Of a stretch of 64,000 bases of DNA, positions 1-10,804 are shown piece by piece. A program made the translations under genes and the position numbers. A model generated the notes under the pieces. The model was not told the origin of the DNA and made no database searches. It saw only the letters and a program-made list of their open reading frames with translations. The stretch is from Theristus sp. LFF4_11 (Eukaryota; Nematoda; Chromadorea; Monhysterida; Xyalidae). How positions within the stretch are numbered: position 1 is the stretch's first letter; every line of letters starts with the position of its first letter. Location of the stretch: NCBI GenBank assembly GCA_030248135.1, contig JASANC010004433.1:56191-120190 (forward strand), written 5' to 3'.

Positions 1-3000
1 GCTTTTTTGGCTTGTTCTTCCAAATCCGCCTTGATCACGTGCGCAATCGACGATTCGTTCTCAAACTGGCTCAGAACCTGTTTACAAACAAATTTGATTT
101 GTACGATTTATTTACTACCACTGAACACGTACTCGAATTAGGCTCGTCATCTCAAAATTAGTTTTTTTGAAGAAAAATTTCAGTCACTTTACTGAGTTAA
201 TTGAGTAAGTTTTTGCGAAAGTATGTATTTTGCACTTAACTTTGGCCGGGCACGGCCACAAAAAAATTCTTGTAGCGTAAGTAAAGCGACAGATAAGACA
301 GGTGGATTCATTTTTTAAAAACAAGTCATGAATAGAAACAAGATAAGACAGGTGGATTCATTTTTTAAAAACAAGTCATGAATAGAAACACAAAAATTCG
401 AAAAACGATTTTTGGGTTATTCAACAACAGTATTTTCTAAATCTCGTCGGATGTTTCGAATTAGTTTGGGTGTTTTATTTTTGTGATTTTGAATGTGATT
501 TGCGCAATCTCTAGTTGTGATTTTGATTTTGCAACAAATCCAAGTTTCAATTCACACAAAAAAAATTCTACAGCACAGGATTATGATGAGAAGTTTCTGC
601 CAAGCTTTGAAACTTTTGATGGTGCCGGAAGAAGTGAGGGAAAGGCGATTAAAATCGGTTTTTGACATCCAATGCGCACGACATTTGTCTCTGTTAAACC
701 ACGCCATCAAACCTCACACAGACTCACCTCTAGCATACGCCGCTCATTCTTCAGGGTCAAAAGAAACATTACCATGGGATGTTCACTTTGCAAAGCCAAA
801 TCAACAACAGTGACGTTCGAATCATTTTACCCATCATGGTGAAGGAATTATTATTCTATCCAAAAGCACACTGAAAAGAAATGTGCGTGTCATAAGAAAC
901 GTACCTGCTCCTGTCTGTGCAGTTTCTCCTGTCCACCTTCGTCTGCAGCATCCACTTCATCTTCATCCTCCCCGAGGTCCTCCACTGATGACGACGACAG
1001 ACGCCGTTTCAGTTCTGCAAAGACACACGGCTTGCTACCTTGACGGAAAGCTAGAATTCGAAAACGGACATTTAACTAAAGCAACAAAGGAAAGACAGCG
1101 CCTACGCAAGCTAGTCAATAAAAACTACGAACGAGATGAATAAAATGCTGTTTCAGTTTTACCACGAGACTCCCACTCCGCACAGCGCGACAATCACATC
1201 AATTGTGGTCGCAAACTGGTGAATAAAAACTCATTTTTCGAGAAAACACACGAAAGCGTGCCGACCTTCGACGGCATACGGATACGGAGGCGCAGGGAAG
1301 TCGTCGCGCTCGATCGGAGGCACCCAGCTGTCCTCGGGCACGTGCCCGCCCGGGTAGTGCGCCATCTCAATCGGCTCTTCGTTGTCCATGTGCGGCGACT
1401 TCGGACGAGGGTGCTCGTCCTCGAGCGCTTCCTCTGCAACAGTGCAAAACGCACGAAATTCATGTCACCAGAGGACAGCGGTGACACGGGCACAGCGAAA
1501 CAAAACGTTGCTGGCTGTTTTGGTGGAATGTTTGCTGTCGTATCATGCATGGGAGTGTATGGATTATGAGATGGTAATCAGTTACGTAACGCTGTTTGGG
1601 ACGAGCAAGACCAATGCCGTCAATCTATTGTAAACAGAACCAATCAACCGGTGTATATAAAAAAGCTCGGCTCAAAAATACAACATTCACATGTATTTTC
1701 GTAAAAATTCGTAAAAAAGCTCACTGAGTTTCTGCATTCCCGTTTTCAGCATCGAGATACGCGACTTGCGTATTTTCACGGGTCCTTTCGGCACGTGGAA
1801 CTGCTCCGGCGGCGGTGGATGCGGCGCGATCGGCTGCTTCAGATAGCCCATCTCTGGCTCCGGTATCAGGTACATGTACGTCAGCAGCTTGCCGAAGTCC
1901 GCCGTGTACTTTGGCGCGAAACTGCCGCGCGGCGATTTACTCGGCGTTGTGTGCTGCAAACGTGAGACACTGCAAAACGCTGCTCTTGTTGGCTTCGTGC
2001 TCATCCATCAATAGTGCACAAAGTTCAATCGGTTCAGCTGAAGAACTAACACCAAGATGATTCTAAAAACATCAGTTCGCACAGGCACCAGAATAAAAAA
2101 AACAGCGTTAATGTTGAAAACGCAATTCGTCTCCAAGCTCCTGTTCAGTCCAGCTGTCTACAAACGGCAAAAATTAATATCAACTTCTTGACAAAAATAA
2201 ACGCACCGTCCTAGTGACAATAAGACAGAAAAATAAGAGGACTTGAACGTTTGCCATGACATACAAAAAATGAAGTTCATTTTCCGTCAAAACAACTTCT
2301 TGTATCGCAGTCCTATCTTGCGGAAACCACTCAACATGTTTTTTCGTGCAAATAAGCAACCCGAAAGGACATAAAGTATGGAAATGTGTTAAAGCAAAGA
2401 CAGCAGATCTCAGATCAGCAGCAAACCTGCAGTTTATGCATTTCAATGTTCCTCTCTGTCTGGGCAAGCTCACGAAGCAACTCAATAATAATTGAGAATG
2501 AGTGAACAACACAACACAGGAACTCGTGGCTTCTTAACCTCATATTGTGCTTTTCAGCAAGCATGTGCGCGATGTGCAGCTGAGCGGAATTGTGACTTCA
2601 ATAAGTACATAAGCCTGCAGTCGGTCACACTGTGCACCTAACCGCTAAATGTGTGCAAGAAGCAAGTGACTAGCGCGTTTGTGAGGAACTCAAGTGAGAC
2701 TTGCTGCGTAAATATCAGCAATTCATATGCTAATAACAATAATACATGCTCACTCACGACAACATCAGGCGGTTGTAGAGCGTTGCAGCGGGCGTGCCAA
2801 ATCTCGTCGCCTGAAATAATAAGTGACGCTGACGCTCAGCCACGAGACACATTTGCTGAAAGTTGCAAACAACGAACAAGGCGGTTCACGAATGATGCTG
2901 GCAATTATCATTCACGCCTCGTATTCAACATTTTCTTTTATTTTGTTTTGTTCATCACAAGTTTGTGTGTTCACAAATGAGTTATGAAATCTCTTTCACA

Positions 3001-6000
3001 CCTTTCATAAAGAACGTGACGCTGTCGCTGCCATAAGCATGGCAGCCGCACAGTCTGTGCAGGTCTTCGAGGGCATAATCATCCTCATCTTCTTCTTGTT
3101 CTTCCGCTTTCTCTTCTACAATCTGCACAGCTTTCTTTGCCTTGGCCATACCATACTGACCGGACTGACTGAACGCTCGACAATACACGAAAGAGAGATA
3201 TCTCAAAAACCGCACGTGGAAACAACGCGGAAGCTTCTGTTCGGTTTTTCAAAACTCTTTAAAGAGCACATAAACTTTGCTGTTTTCAGAAATAAAAAAA
3301 TTTAACGCGACACAGTGGATTTTTCTTGGCTGAAATCAATCGGCGCGCGCCACACGGACCACGAAAACCACACGCAAGTTTTGCGGCAATTTTTATGTAC
3401 GCGCGCACAGTTGTGGAACAGCGCACAGGCAAAAGTTGCATAATGGGGGAAGGAGAAAAGTGCTTCGTATGTGTCCGCTTGAATGGTTGTTATCATTTTT
3501 TCTTTTGCATTTTCTTGCTTCGTCTAAGCTGTGCCTAAGCTTAATAGCGCTTGCTTCCAGCTGTTTTCTTACAAAGCCGTCACTACAGCGTGAAAAAATT
3601 GTCAAAGTTTGATTGACAAATGTCTGTGCGTGACACTCCCAAAAACCCCGGAACATAGCATTGCTCAATGCACCCTAACACGTTCTTTATTTCCTCTTTC
3701 GGGTGAACGGAACTTTTTTGTTAATTCTGTGTGTTGCGCACATTTTTCTGTGAATTCAATTTTTTGAACCGTGACTGTGAATCAATATGAGCGTACATTT
3801 CTATTGCGATAACTAGACTTCTTTTTCATCCGCCGTATGCCCACAAATCTACAGCACAGACAGACACACAGCGAATGGGGTATTGTGCTGTCATTGCTAT
3901 GGTAAGAAAGGAACTTAGTCATATGCATTGACCACATGACGATTCCAAAAAAGCGAATTGTAAGATCGTTTCCAAGAGCACCAACCCTGCATGTACATTT
4001 CTTCGCCGTCTGTGAATGAGTCGCCGCATCGAGCGCACTGCGCGCAACCGGGGTGAAACTGATAGTTACCCGCCTGGAAATCGAGAAATCGTTCTTTAAC
4101 TTTTGATGTTTTTCTCCAAAAATAAGAAACGAAGCAGCGAATGACGTGTGAATTTACCTGTAGCACTTTACCGGCGATATACTTTTCGCATTCGTAACAG
4201 CGCACGCCGAACTGAGTGTTGTAATCACGGATGCAGTACGGTTTGCCATCTCTGCAAAAAAAAAGATTCACGTTAAGAGTGGAGAGCCACCAAAGACGTT
4301 TGTTTTTACAAAGACAAGTTCACGCCAAAATGCGCAGCAGTGCCTGATGACTGACTTTGCCATGTACTCGCCATGCAGCACCGACTGGCAAGTGGCGCAC
4401 TTGAAGCACCAGATGTGCCACTGTGCGTCCAGCGCAAGCAGCACCTGCCCACTGTGGATCAGCTGGCTGCACTCGGCGCATGCTGAAACGCAACAAAATG
4501 CTCAGTACAAGTGCACACAATCAAACGTACCTGCTGTAAGAGTGAATCGTAGGCAGGCAGTTCATTGGCTGCTTTTGAATTGGGCTCACTGATTCGTTTG
4601 ACCAGGCTCGCTGTTGTAGCCGATCAATCAGCACGCCATAATACACAAATTACACACGTTTCTCAGTGTGACTCTGTTATGTTTTCAAGCAACTGCAGTT
4701 CACACTGTGAACAACGAAAGCAAGACGCATCACTGAACGCACTGGTCGGCGATGACGCATCGCACGGCGGCGATATCGGCCTCGGTTGATCCGCCACTGG
4801 GTCGCGATCTTGCGTCGTTGGCATAACCTCAAATGTAAAAACAAGCCAGAATAAACAGTTTTAGAAACACGAACAAAATGGCATCGGTTTGCTTGGATAA
4901 CCTGAATGTAATACGAAAACTGAAATAAATTGATTTTTCTAAAACAAATGAATAGAACGAATGCTGCCCGTCTACATGGCTGACCTTGGCAATGGGCACA
5001 TCGATACACCTCTGGCACAAGTGTTCGTTGCCGCTGACAGACACTTTCTCATTGTCCGTGAAGGATTTGCTGAAAACAAAAAAAACTCAATAATTGGCAG
5101 TTTGAAACGGTGGTATTATGGCAGTCTTATTCTTCTCAATGGATCTAAAAAGCGTGAATAGATGGATAAATGACGGGAAGGCTCTCTGGCACCCCAAAAA
5201 CATGGTGATCACCAGAAAAACTCACTTGCAGCGGGTGCACTTGAAGCATTTCTGGTGGTACACGGCACCCATGCACTCGATGACGTTGCCCTCGGCAAAC
5301 ACATTGCACACGGGACACTTTTTGCCGAACTGAACCTGGTAGTCATTCGGACAGTAGTAATCGCCCTTGTGCTCGAAGAAACCAACTTCAGATAGTTGGC
5401 GACGACAAGCTGAATGGAGAAAATAAAATAAAATTACAAAAACAAATATGTTATAAATGCGATGCTTGAACGCATAATTGCTGTGCCGCTCATTTCGACT
5501 ACTTATTCTCACAGTTTTTCTGTTTTGTTTCAAATTTTTTACTTTTTTGTTCTATTATGCGGTCCCTGACGAACTGCATCAGAAAACTAAACATAATAAT
5601 AATAATCTGCCGCTATTGCAACGAAACATCCATTACTAAAATGTAAAACCAGCGCACACAGAAGCAGTCTGTCTGTATGCTCATATGGCAGTCGCTTACA
5701 CACATCGCCCCTTACTGTTTATTGTTGTTATTGGTTTCTATAACAAAAACACTGTTCACTGACTCACACTGTGAGTGAAATCACACTCTGACACCAAAAA
5801 TGCTCAGCCGACCAAAACAACACAACACGCATTGCCAGTAATGTGAAACGTGGATTGTGCTGCATTCGCACTTTTTCCAGTGTCAGATTGCGCCAAACAC
5901 ACATTTTTAGAATTGCCAAGAAACGCTCATCGGGGCAAGCGATGTTGTGCTAGCAGTGTTAGCTAGCATCACATATTGCATATGAAACAATCATAGGCAC

Positions 6001-6638
6001 AAGTCCTATTTCATGACGATTGTTTTTATTTCTCCTAAAAAGTAAACACCACAAAAGAGAAAAAAACAACTGTACTTTTACAGACGAAACATGAGATGTG
6101 GAAGTACTTCTCGTCGGCCTTCAGAATGTCACCGGAGCACTTTTTCTTGCAAATGGCGCACTTTGTTTTGCCTGAAATGTAAAAAAATGTGTTCAAACTC
6201 CAATCAAGAAAAACATGCCAGCTGTGTTCTGTTTATGTCCCTGTGCAACTAATCAACTTGTGTGGCCTGATAACATGAGGCTGCTTTGATTCTTTCCTTG
6301 ACGATCTTTCATAAACTAATCGACGCATTACTTCCAGTGTCCAACAGATTTTCTTGGTCCTCTTGCGTTCTCTGCGACTGCTGCTGTTCGGACGCAGTCC
6401 TCTCCTTTGCAGTGTCGTCACTGTTGCGTTTTTTCAGCGAGCTTTTCAATTTGTTTTTGATCGAACCACCGCTGCCAGTGGTTGTTGATGTTTTGCTTGT
6501 TTGTTTCGACAGAGCAGCGTGCCCACTGGTGCTCGTTTGCGGCGGATTCAGAATGTCGGACGCCGGACCGCAATAGACGCCGCCAAACACTGGCTCCGGT
6601 GGCGGCTTTTGACGACGTAAACTTAAGCGAGTCGTCAT
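1..6638 (-). CDS. unc-115: abLIM / UNC-115-type actin-binding LIM protein (3' end outside window)
   Basis: Cytoskeletal LIM protein of the abLIM/UNC-115 family, which links actin to axon guidance and adhesion. I built 13 exons on the minus strand with continuous phase: 6638-6332, 6171-6076, 5409-5226, 5069-4985, 4827-4734, 4482-4356, 4251-4158, 4073-3986, 2810-2758, 1953-1725, 1433-1266, 1014-905 and 77-1, about 570 residues so far. Four LIM zinc-finger domains are visible: LIM1 from CAICKKKC (about residue 107), LIM2 from KKCPVC, LIM3 from CAECSQLIHSGQ (about 257) and LIM4 from RCYECEKYI, closed by the short exon encoding GDEIWHARC. They are followed by the abLIM anchor-like region (EQFHVPKGPVKIRKSR, IERDDFPAPPYPYAVEELKR) and an acidic coiled segment. 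The C-terminal villin headpiece expected for the family would lie beyond base 1. The first exon is Ser/Thr-rich and its ATG at 6638 is the first in frame; an earlier upstream exon cannot be excluded. Family assignment is strong; the exact N-terminus is less certain. Confidence 0.9.
291..390. repeat. Exact tandem duplication of a 50-bp unit
   Basis: A 50-bp segment beginning AGATAAGACAGGTGGATTCA occurs at 291-340 and is repeated without change at 341-390. It lies in the last abLIM intron inside the window. Identity of the two copies implies a recent duplication or an assembly artefact. Confidence 0.85.
3002..3149 (-). other. Candidate alternative first coding exon of the abLIM gene
   Basis: An open segment inside the abLIM intron between the LIM4 exon (ends 3986) and the exon at 2810 starts with ATG (3149) and encodes MAKAKKAVQIVEEKAEEQEE followed by an acidic stretch. 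It runs to a possible donor (AAAG|GTGTGA) at 3002. From the ATG to that donor is 148 bases, leaving phase 1, which is exactly what the next exon (2810-2758) needs. It cannot be spliced in after the LIM4 exon without breaking frame. It could therefore be the start exon of a short isoform lacking LIM1-3, as abLIM genes are known to use alternative promoters. This is inference from phase and composition only. Confidence 0.35.
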
Positions 6639-9207
6639 TTCAGTGGGCAATGTGAAGCCCTTCTCGGTTCAGGTTTTAATTGTACTGATATGTTGTGGAG
6701 TTTGCAGTCTCATATGTATGATTTGATGATTGCAAACCAGATTCGACTCTTGCACGTTCTGTAGCACAAGCTGTTGGCGCTTAGTCTACCTCTATTAAGT
6801 TATGTCAGTACAAAAATTATGTGATTGAAATTGAAAAGGAAACACGGCATTGTGACTGGTACCGAAGATGACAGACTATTTAGATATTTAGATAAGATCT
6901 ACCTACTCCCGTGGGGGGGTGCCAATTTTTTTGAGGGTGGGGATAAGTGTGACCCCCGGTCGCCTGCTAGGGGGTGCCGACCCCAACCTCTTGCAATTTT
7001 TAGCACCAAATTTTCAATAAAAAACATAAGTTGCAAAAAAATCGCTAAAACCCCTTCATCTTCGGTACTGATTGTGACGGTGCTTAGCAAACAGAAGTAA
7101 GCTGGGAGATGTGTGGGAAGATAGTGGGACTCACCTTTCCTATTCTGAACCTTTCCACCAAGCTCAGTGTGTTTCAAGGATTTTACCAGTTCAACACGGC
7201 TCCCCCAGACAAACAAATGCTAACAACCAACTGTCTCATATCACTGCATCTAGTAAGATGAAAAAGCATGAGTATGCGAAAAGTTTGAACAAAAAATTTG
7301 AAACTAGAAACTAGTTTGTAAAACCTGACAAATAATAAAGCCCTAAAGGAGATCACTGGATAATATTTGTGACAAACCACAAAATAAGTTAATGAAACAA
7401 CACATTTTTAAAATGACAAATTCTAAAATGTTTAGTTTTGCAGTAATCGGAACGGAACCACTATGAAAACCAAAATGCATTTCCAGAGCAAAAGAAAAAC
7501 AGACAAACGGAACCAAGATCAGTGAGAACAAACGCTTGCGGGTGGAGATTGGACGGACAATAAATAATACGGACGTGTATGTAGTACACATTTTGGCTGA
7601 AAACATTAGACTGTGCGCCCGAAACATGCACATGGTCGTGTTCTTGTTTCCGCTCGTCGCCGCTGCCACATTGCAAGAAACCTACTAATCCAATCCTGAG
7701 CGATAGAAAAAAACTGGAACGGCATTAGAGTGGAAATGGAGTAGATGAGCTGGGTGGGTACTGGGTATTCTGCTAGCTCGCACAACAAAACAAATATCAC
7801 ATGTGTTTGCATTTACCTAAGCTGACAGAAACTTTGATTCAGAAACTTTGATGCCCCACCCTTTAGAAATCGTTCACATTATTATTTTTCGGGTTAATCT
7901 TTTTAACCAGTGCTTAGCTGAGTTTAACTCAAGTACAACTACCAATCGGGTTTGTTCCAGCTAGCTGAATACTGCCACGTACATTTGTACATCGTAACAT
8001 GTGTGTGTGTAACTGAAAGCCACTGGATTGTGACTGATGAAAATGAATGCAATCAATCGAAAGGACAACCGAAACAGCTCACGACTGGCTGTGCGCAGAC
8101 AGAATACACGCCATTTGCGTTGTATTGTGTTGGAGAGAAAAACGTGCACACATAAAACCGCGAAGCTGAGCTGCTTTCTCTCGTGCCCCAGCTGAACATT
8201 GCACATTATTATGGTAAAATATAAGAATGTTTGCGCTGGCTGCTGGCCTGAAGCGAACCATTTGTGACTACCGGATGCGACGTGTTGGTCTGCGTGCTCA
8301 TGGTGCAACTTGAACAACTGCACATGTGGCACTTGTTGTCGTCGTGGTAACATCTGCAGTTGATTGTCTACGCTGCACAGACACACAAATGGTTGACGTG
8401 TGCTTAGAACAGCTGCAAACAACTGAAACTTGCGACGGGCAAACCACCTGAGCAAATGAGTAACAAATCGCAACAAATACCTGCCAGTGACTCGAAAAGT
8501 TTTAAAAAAAACACCACGTTGTGTTGAAATAAATACATGGTTGAATTCCAAACGTGACGCAATCATTATTAAGTGGTCTGGAGTGTCCTAACGGTCGTAA
8601 CGAACGACCTATCCAACTTACAACGGGAAGCTGGCGCGATTTTGCACGTTTGCATGTGCATGTGAACATGCGGCACACATGCGCGCGCACACAGACGCAC
8701 GTGCATTCGCAGCTGCTAGCCACTGTACGACAGAACGAGTGAGCTAATAGAAAATTCAATATTTCACCGCCAGACGCACACACAATGTGCGTTTGTTCAG
8801 TGAAAGCTAACAAACCCCAAGTCGGCTCGATGCGGTGAACGAAGAAACAACGCAGACACACACACAGGGATTCCAGGAAGTGGACCAAGTATAGATATGT
8901 TCACGTGCGCCATGGAGCCTTGCATTCACACACACACCCTCAGCGTCGTCTACGATTACGTGCTGGTATTTTCTTTTAAAGTAAACGTGAGTATGAGTTT
9001 CTCGTATTCATGAACGGCGCTGCGATTGTTTATTTGTCAGTTGTTTGTTTTTAACGTCATATAGAGCCTGGGGAATTTCGAAGCTTGTTATGAGCGACTT
9101 CAAGGAGGCAGAGGTTAACAAATTTTTGAAACCTGTCGTAAAATAGTCGCAAATGTCATTTTTAATGTCTGGCTTAAGAAACAATATTTATCGATCACCA
9201 CGGCACC
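6639..9207. other. Non-coding stretch upstream of abLIM, no gene recognised
   Basis: Apart from the MITE at 6857-7070 I see no supported gene. Several long open frames on the minus strand (for example about 7961-8566) have no domain, no consistent splice sites and overlap open frames on the other strand. The stretch probably holds the 5' untranslated region and promoter of the abLIM gene. Around 8650-8720 the sequence is rich in alternating CA/TG dinucleotides. Confidence 0.4.
6857..7070. mobile_element. 214-bp hAT-like MITE
   Basis: Bounded by an exact 8-bp target-site duplication ATTGTGAC (6849-6856 and 7071-7078). The ends are imperfect inverted repeats: TGGTACCGAAGATGA at the left and CAGTACCGAAGATGA when the right end is read inward. 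The interior has G-runs and no coding capacity. The same CAGTACCGAAG terminus bounds the larger element at 15034-16319, so it belongs to a family. Confidence 0.85.
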
Positions 9208-10742
9208 TAGGGATGGAGCCGGTTCCGGTCCGGATTCCGGATTCCGGATTCCGGCGCCTAAAATTGGATCCGGATCCGGTCCGGATTCCGGCGCAATTTT
9301 GCCGGATCCGGCCGGATCCGGCCGGAATGGCCGAGACCCGCGAATTAACAAGTTGATTCCTCCGTTTCAGAGCTGTTCAATGGTTTGGCAAATTTGTTTC
9401 GGTGCTTTGTTAATTTTGTTGTTGTACATTTGACATGTGATCAGTGAGCGTTGCTTTAGTTTAGTGTTCTGTTCAATGGTAAATGGTTCACTGCTTTTGT
9501 CTTGAGTGGTAAACGTATGTGCAGCATCGTCCACTTTAAAAAACGTGGCTGCCAGCTTTTGGCCGACGTTGTTGATGAACAATAGCAGTTTTTTTTTGAA
9601 ATCAGCCATTTTTGTTGGTCATATTCAGTTAGCTGTCAAACAGTTGCTTTTTTGTGAGCCCCAGAACACCAGCGATTTTAGCGACATGTGTTACTGTGGG
9701 TGTGCGGGGGTGCCGTGATCCCCTAAAACCCGATAAACCCCCCGCCCCCAACGACGAATCCACGAGACGACGAATCCATTTCAATGGTGTTGCCCGCCGT
9801 TTGCGCACTGAAGCAGCGCATCGAACAAGTCGATGCGAGTGGCATTGGTACGACGAAAAAAACGCTGCTGACCAGCAACGACACACGCTTCCGTGCGCTT
9901 TTCCACAACGAATCCAACATCATGGCCACGTACGTTGATCCGCAATTCAAGAATACTGCAGTCGTCTTCAAAAATGGAGGTGCGATTCGATGTGAACTAC
10001 TTCACATTGCAAAGAAAATCTTGAAACGACCGGAGACGCCCACAAACTGCGACGATACATCCGAGATCGCGAACAACGACGATGACGAAAGTGAACGAGA
10101 GCCCGAACCAAAAAAGAAATCGACTGGCCTCTACGGAGGCATTGAGTTTCACGCTGCGCGACCGCGCAACCCGTCAGGCGAATCCAGTCTTGATGACGAA
10201 CTGCGCGGCGAAATGAATATGTACGAGTCGGATGATTTTATCGACGAACCGGACAAAAGTGATCTCATGTTAGACTTTTGGCGGCTGAACTCGTCTAAAT
10301 ACCCCAAACTATCGACAATCGCGCGCAGATACCTGGCACCGCTACCAACAACCGTGGCAAGCGAACGAATGTTCTCTGAAGCCAGGCAGGTGTTTGTGTA
10401 CAGCCGATCTCGTCTGTCAACTCAAAACGCCGAAAAGGTCATGTTTCTGAATGGAGTGTTGCCAGCACTTGATTATCCCTATGCGATGTGAATTTTGTCA
10501 ATTGTTGTTGTTGTAATTTTTGGTTGTTCATGTGCTGTGTCTTGCTGACTTTGTTTCTGTGTCTGTGCTGTTTTATGCTGAAAATGTGATGAAGAAGCGA
10601 CGAAATGTGCGTAGATGTTTTTTAGACATAAAAAGGCCATTCCGGTCCGGATTCCGGCAATTTTTGCCGGATCCGGCCCGGCCGGAATGGGCTTTTGCCG
10701 GATCCGGCCCGGATTCCGGCAAATTTGCCGGATCCATCCCTA
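9208..10742 (+). mobile_element. hAT-superfamily DNA transposon, internally deleted
   Basis: Exact 8-bp target-site duplication ACGGCACC (9200-9207 and 10743-10750) flanks ends that start TAGGGATGGA and finish TCCATCCCTA. Subterminal regions at about 9220-9330 and 10640-10735 are packed with CCGGATTCCGG and CCGGATCCGG motifs, probable transposase binding arrays. At 1535 bp it is much shorter than a full hAT element and keeps only the C-terminal part of the transposase. Confidence 0.92.
9784..10491 (+). pseudogene. C-terminal remnant of a hAT transposase
   Basis: The 235-residue open frame contains a TYVDPQFKN motif (about residue 50), an acidic linker and, from about residue 160, the typical hAT C-terminal dimerisation region with DFWRLNSSKYPKLSTIARRY and TTVASERMFSEA. 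The BED zinc finger and the N-terminal catalytic part expected upstream are absent; hAT transposases are normally 550-700 residues. No in-frame continuation upstream of the first ATG restores them, so this copy cannot encode a complete enzyme. A separate 80-residue minus-strand open frame at 9367-9609 sits in the same element and has no family I recognise. Confidence 0.85.
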
Positions 10743-10804
10743 ACGGCACCTGTGAAGAAATTTACCGAAACCAATCAAAAATTCTGGTGGTTGATGCAAA
10801 TGCG

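Larger units (their letters stand above)
9179..10804 (+). other. Possible host exon interrupted by the hAT insertion
   Basis: Reading across the hAT insertion, bases 9179-9207 join 10751-10804 in one open frame (starts KQYLSITTAP, ends KFWWLMQMR). It has an AG acceptor before 9179 and a GT donor after 10804. A short upstream ATG segment near 9090 (MSDFKEAE followed by GTTAAC) could be its first exon. I do not recognise the protein. If real, the gene is disrupted or the element is spliced out with an intron. The evidence is only an open frame plus splice signals. Confidence 0.25.

Noticed and set aside
1194..1569. Open frames on both strands around 1200-1570
   Set aside because: They are off-frame readings of the abLIM exon 1433-1266, whose true frame matches the family and joins its neighbours in phase.
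7961..8566. A 201-codon minus-strand open frame
   Set aside because: No domain, biased hydrophobic and cysteine composition, competing open frames and no splice consistency.
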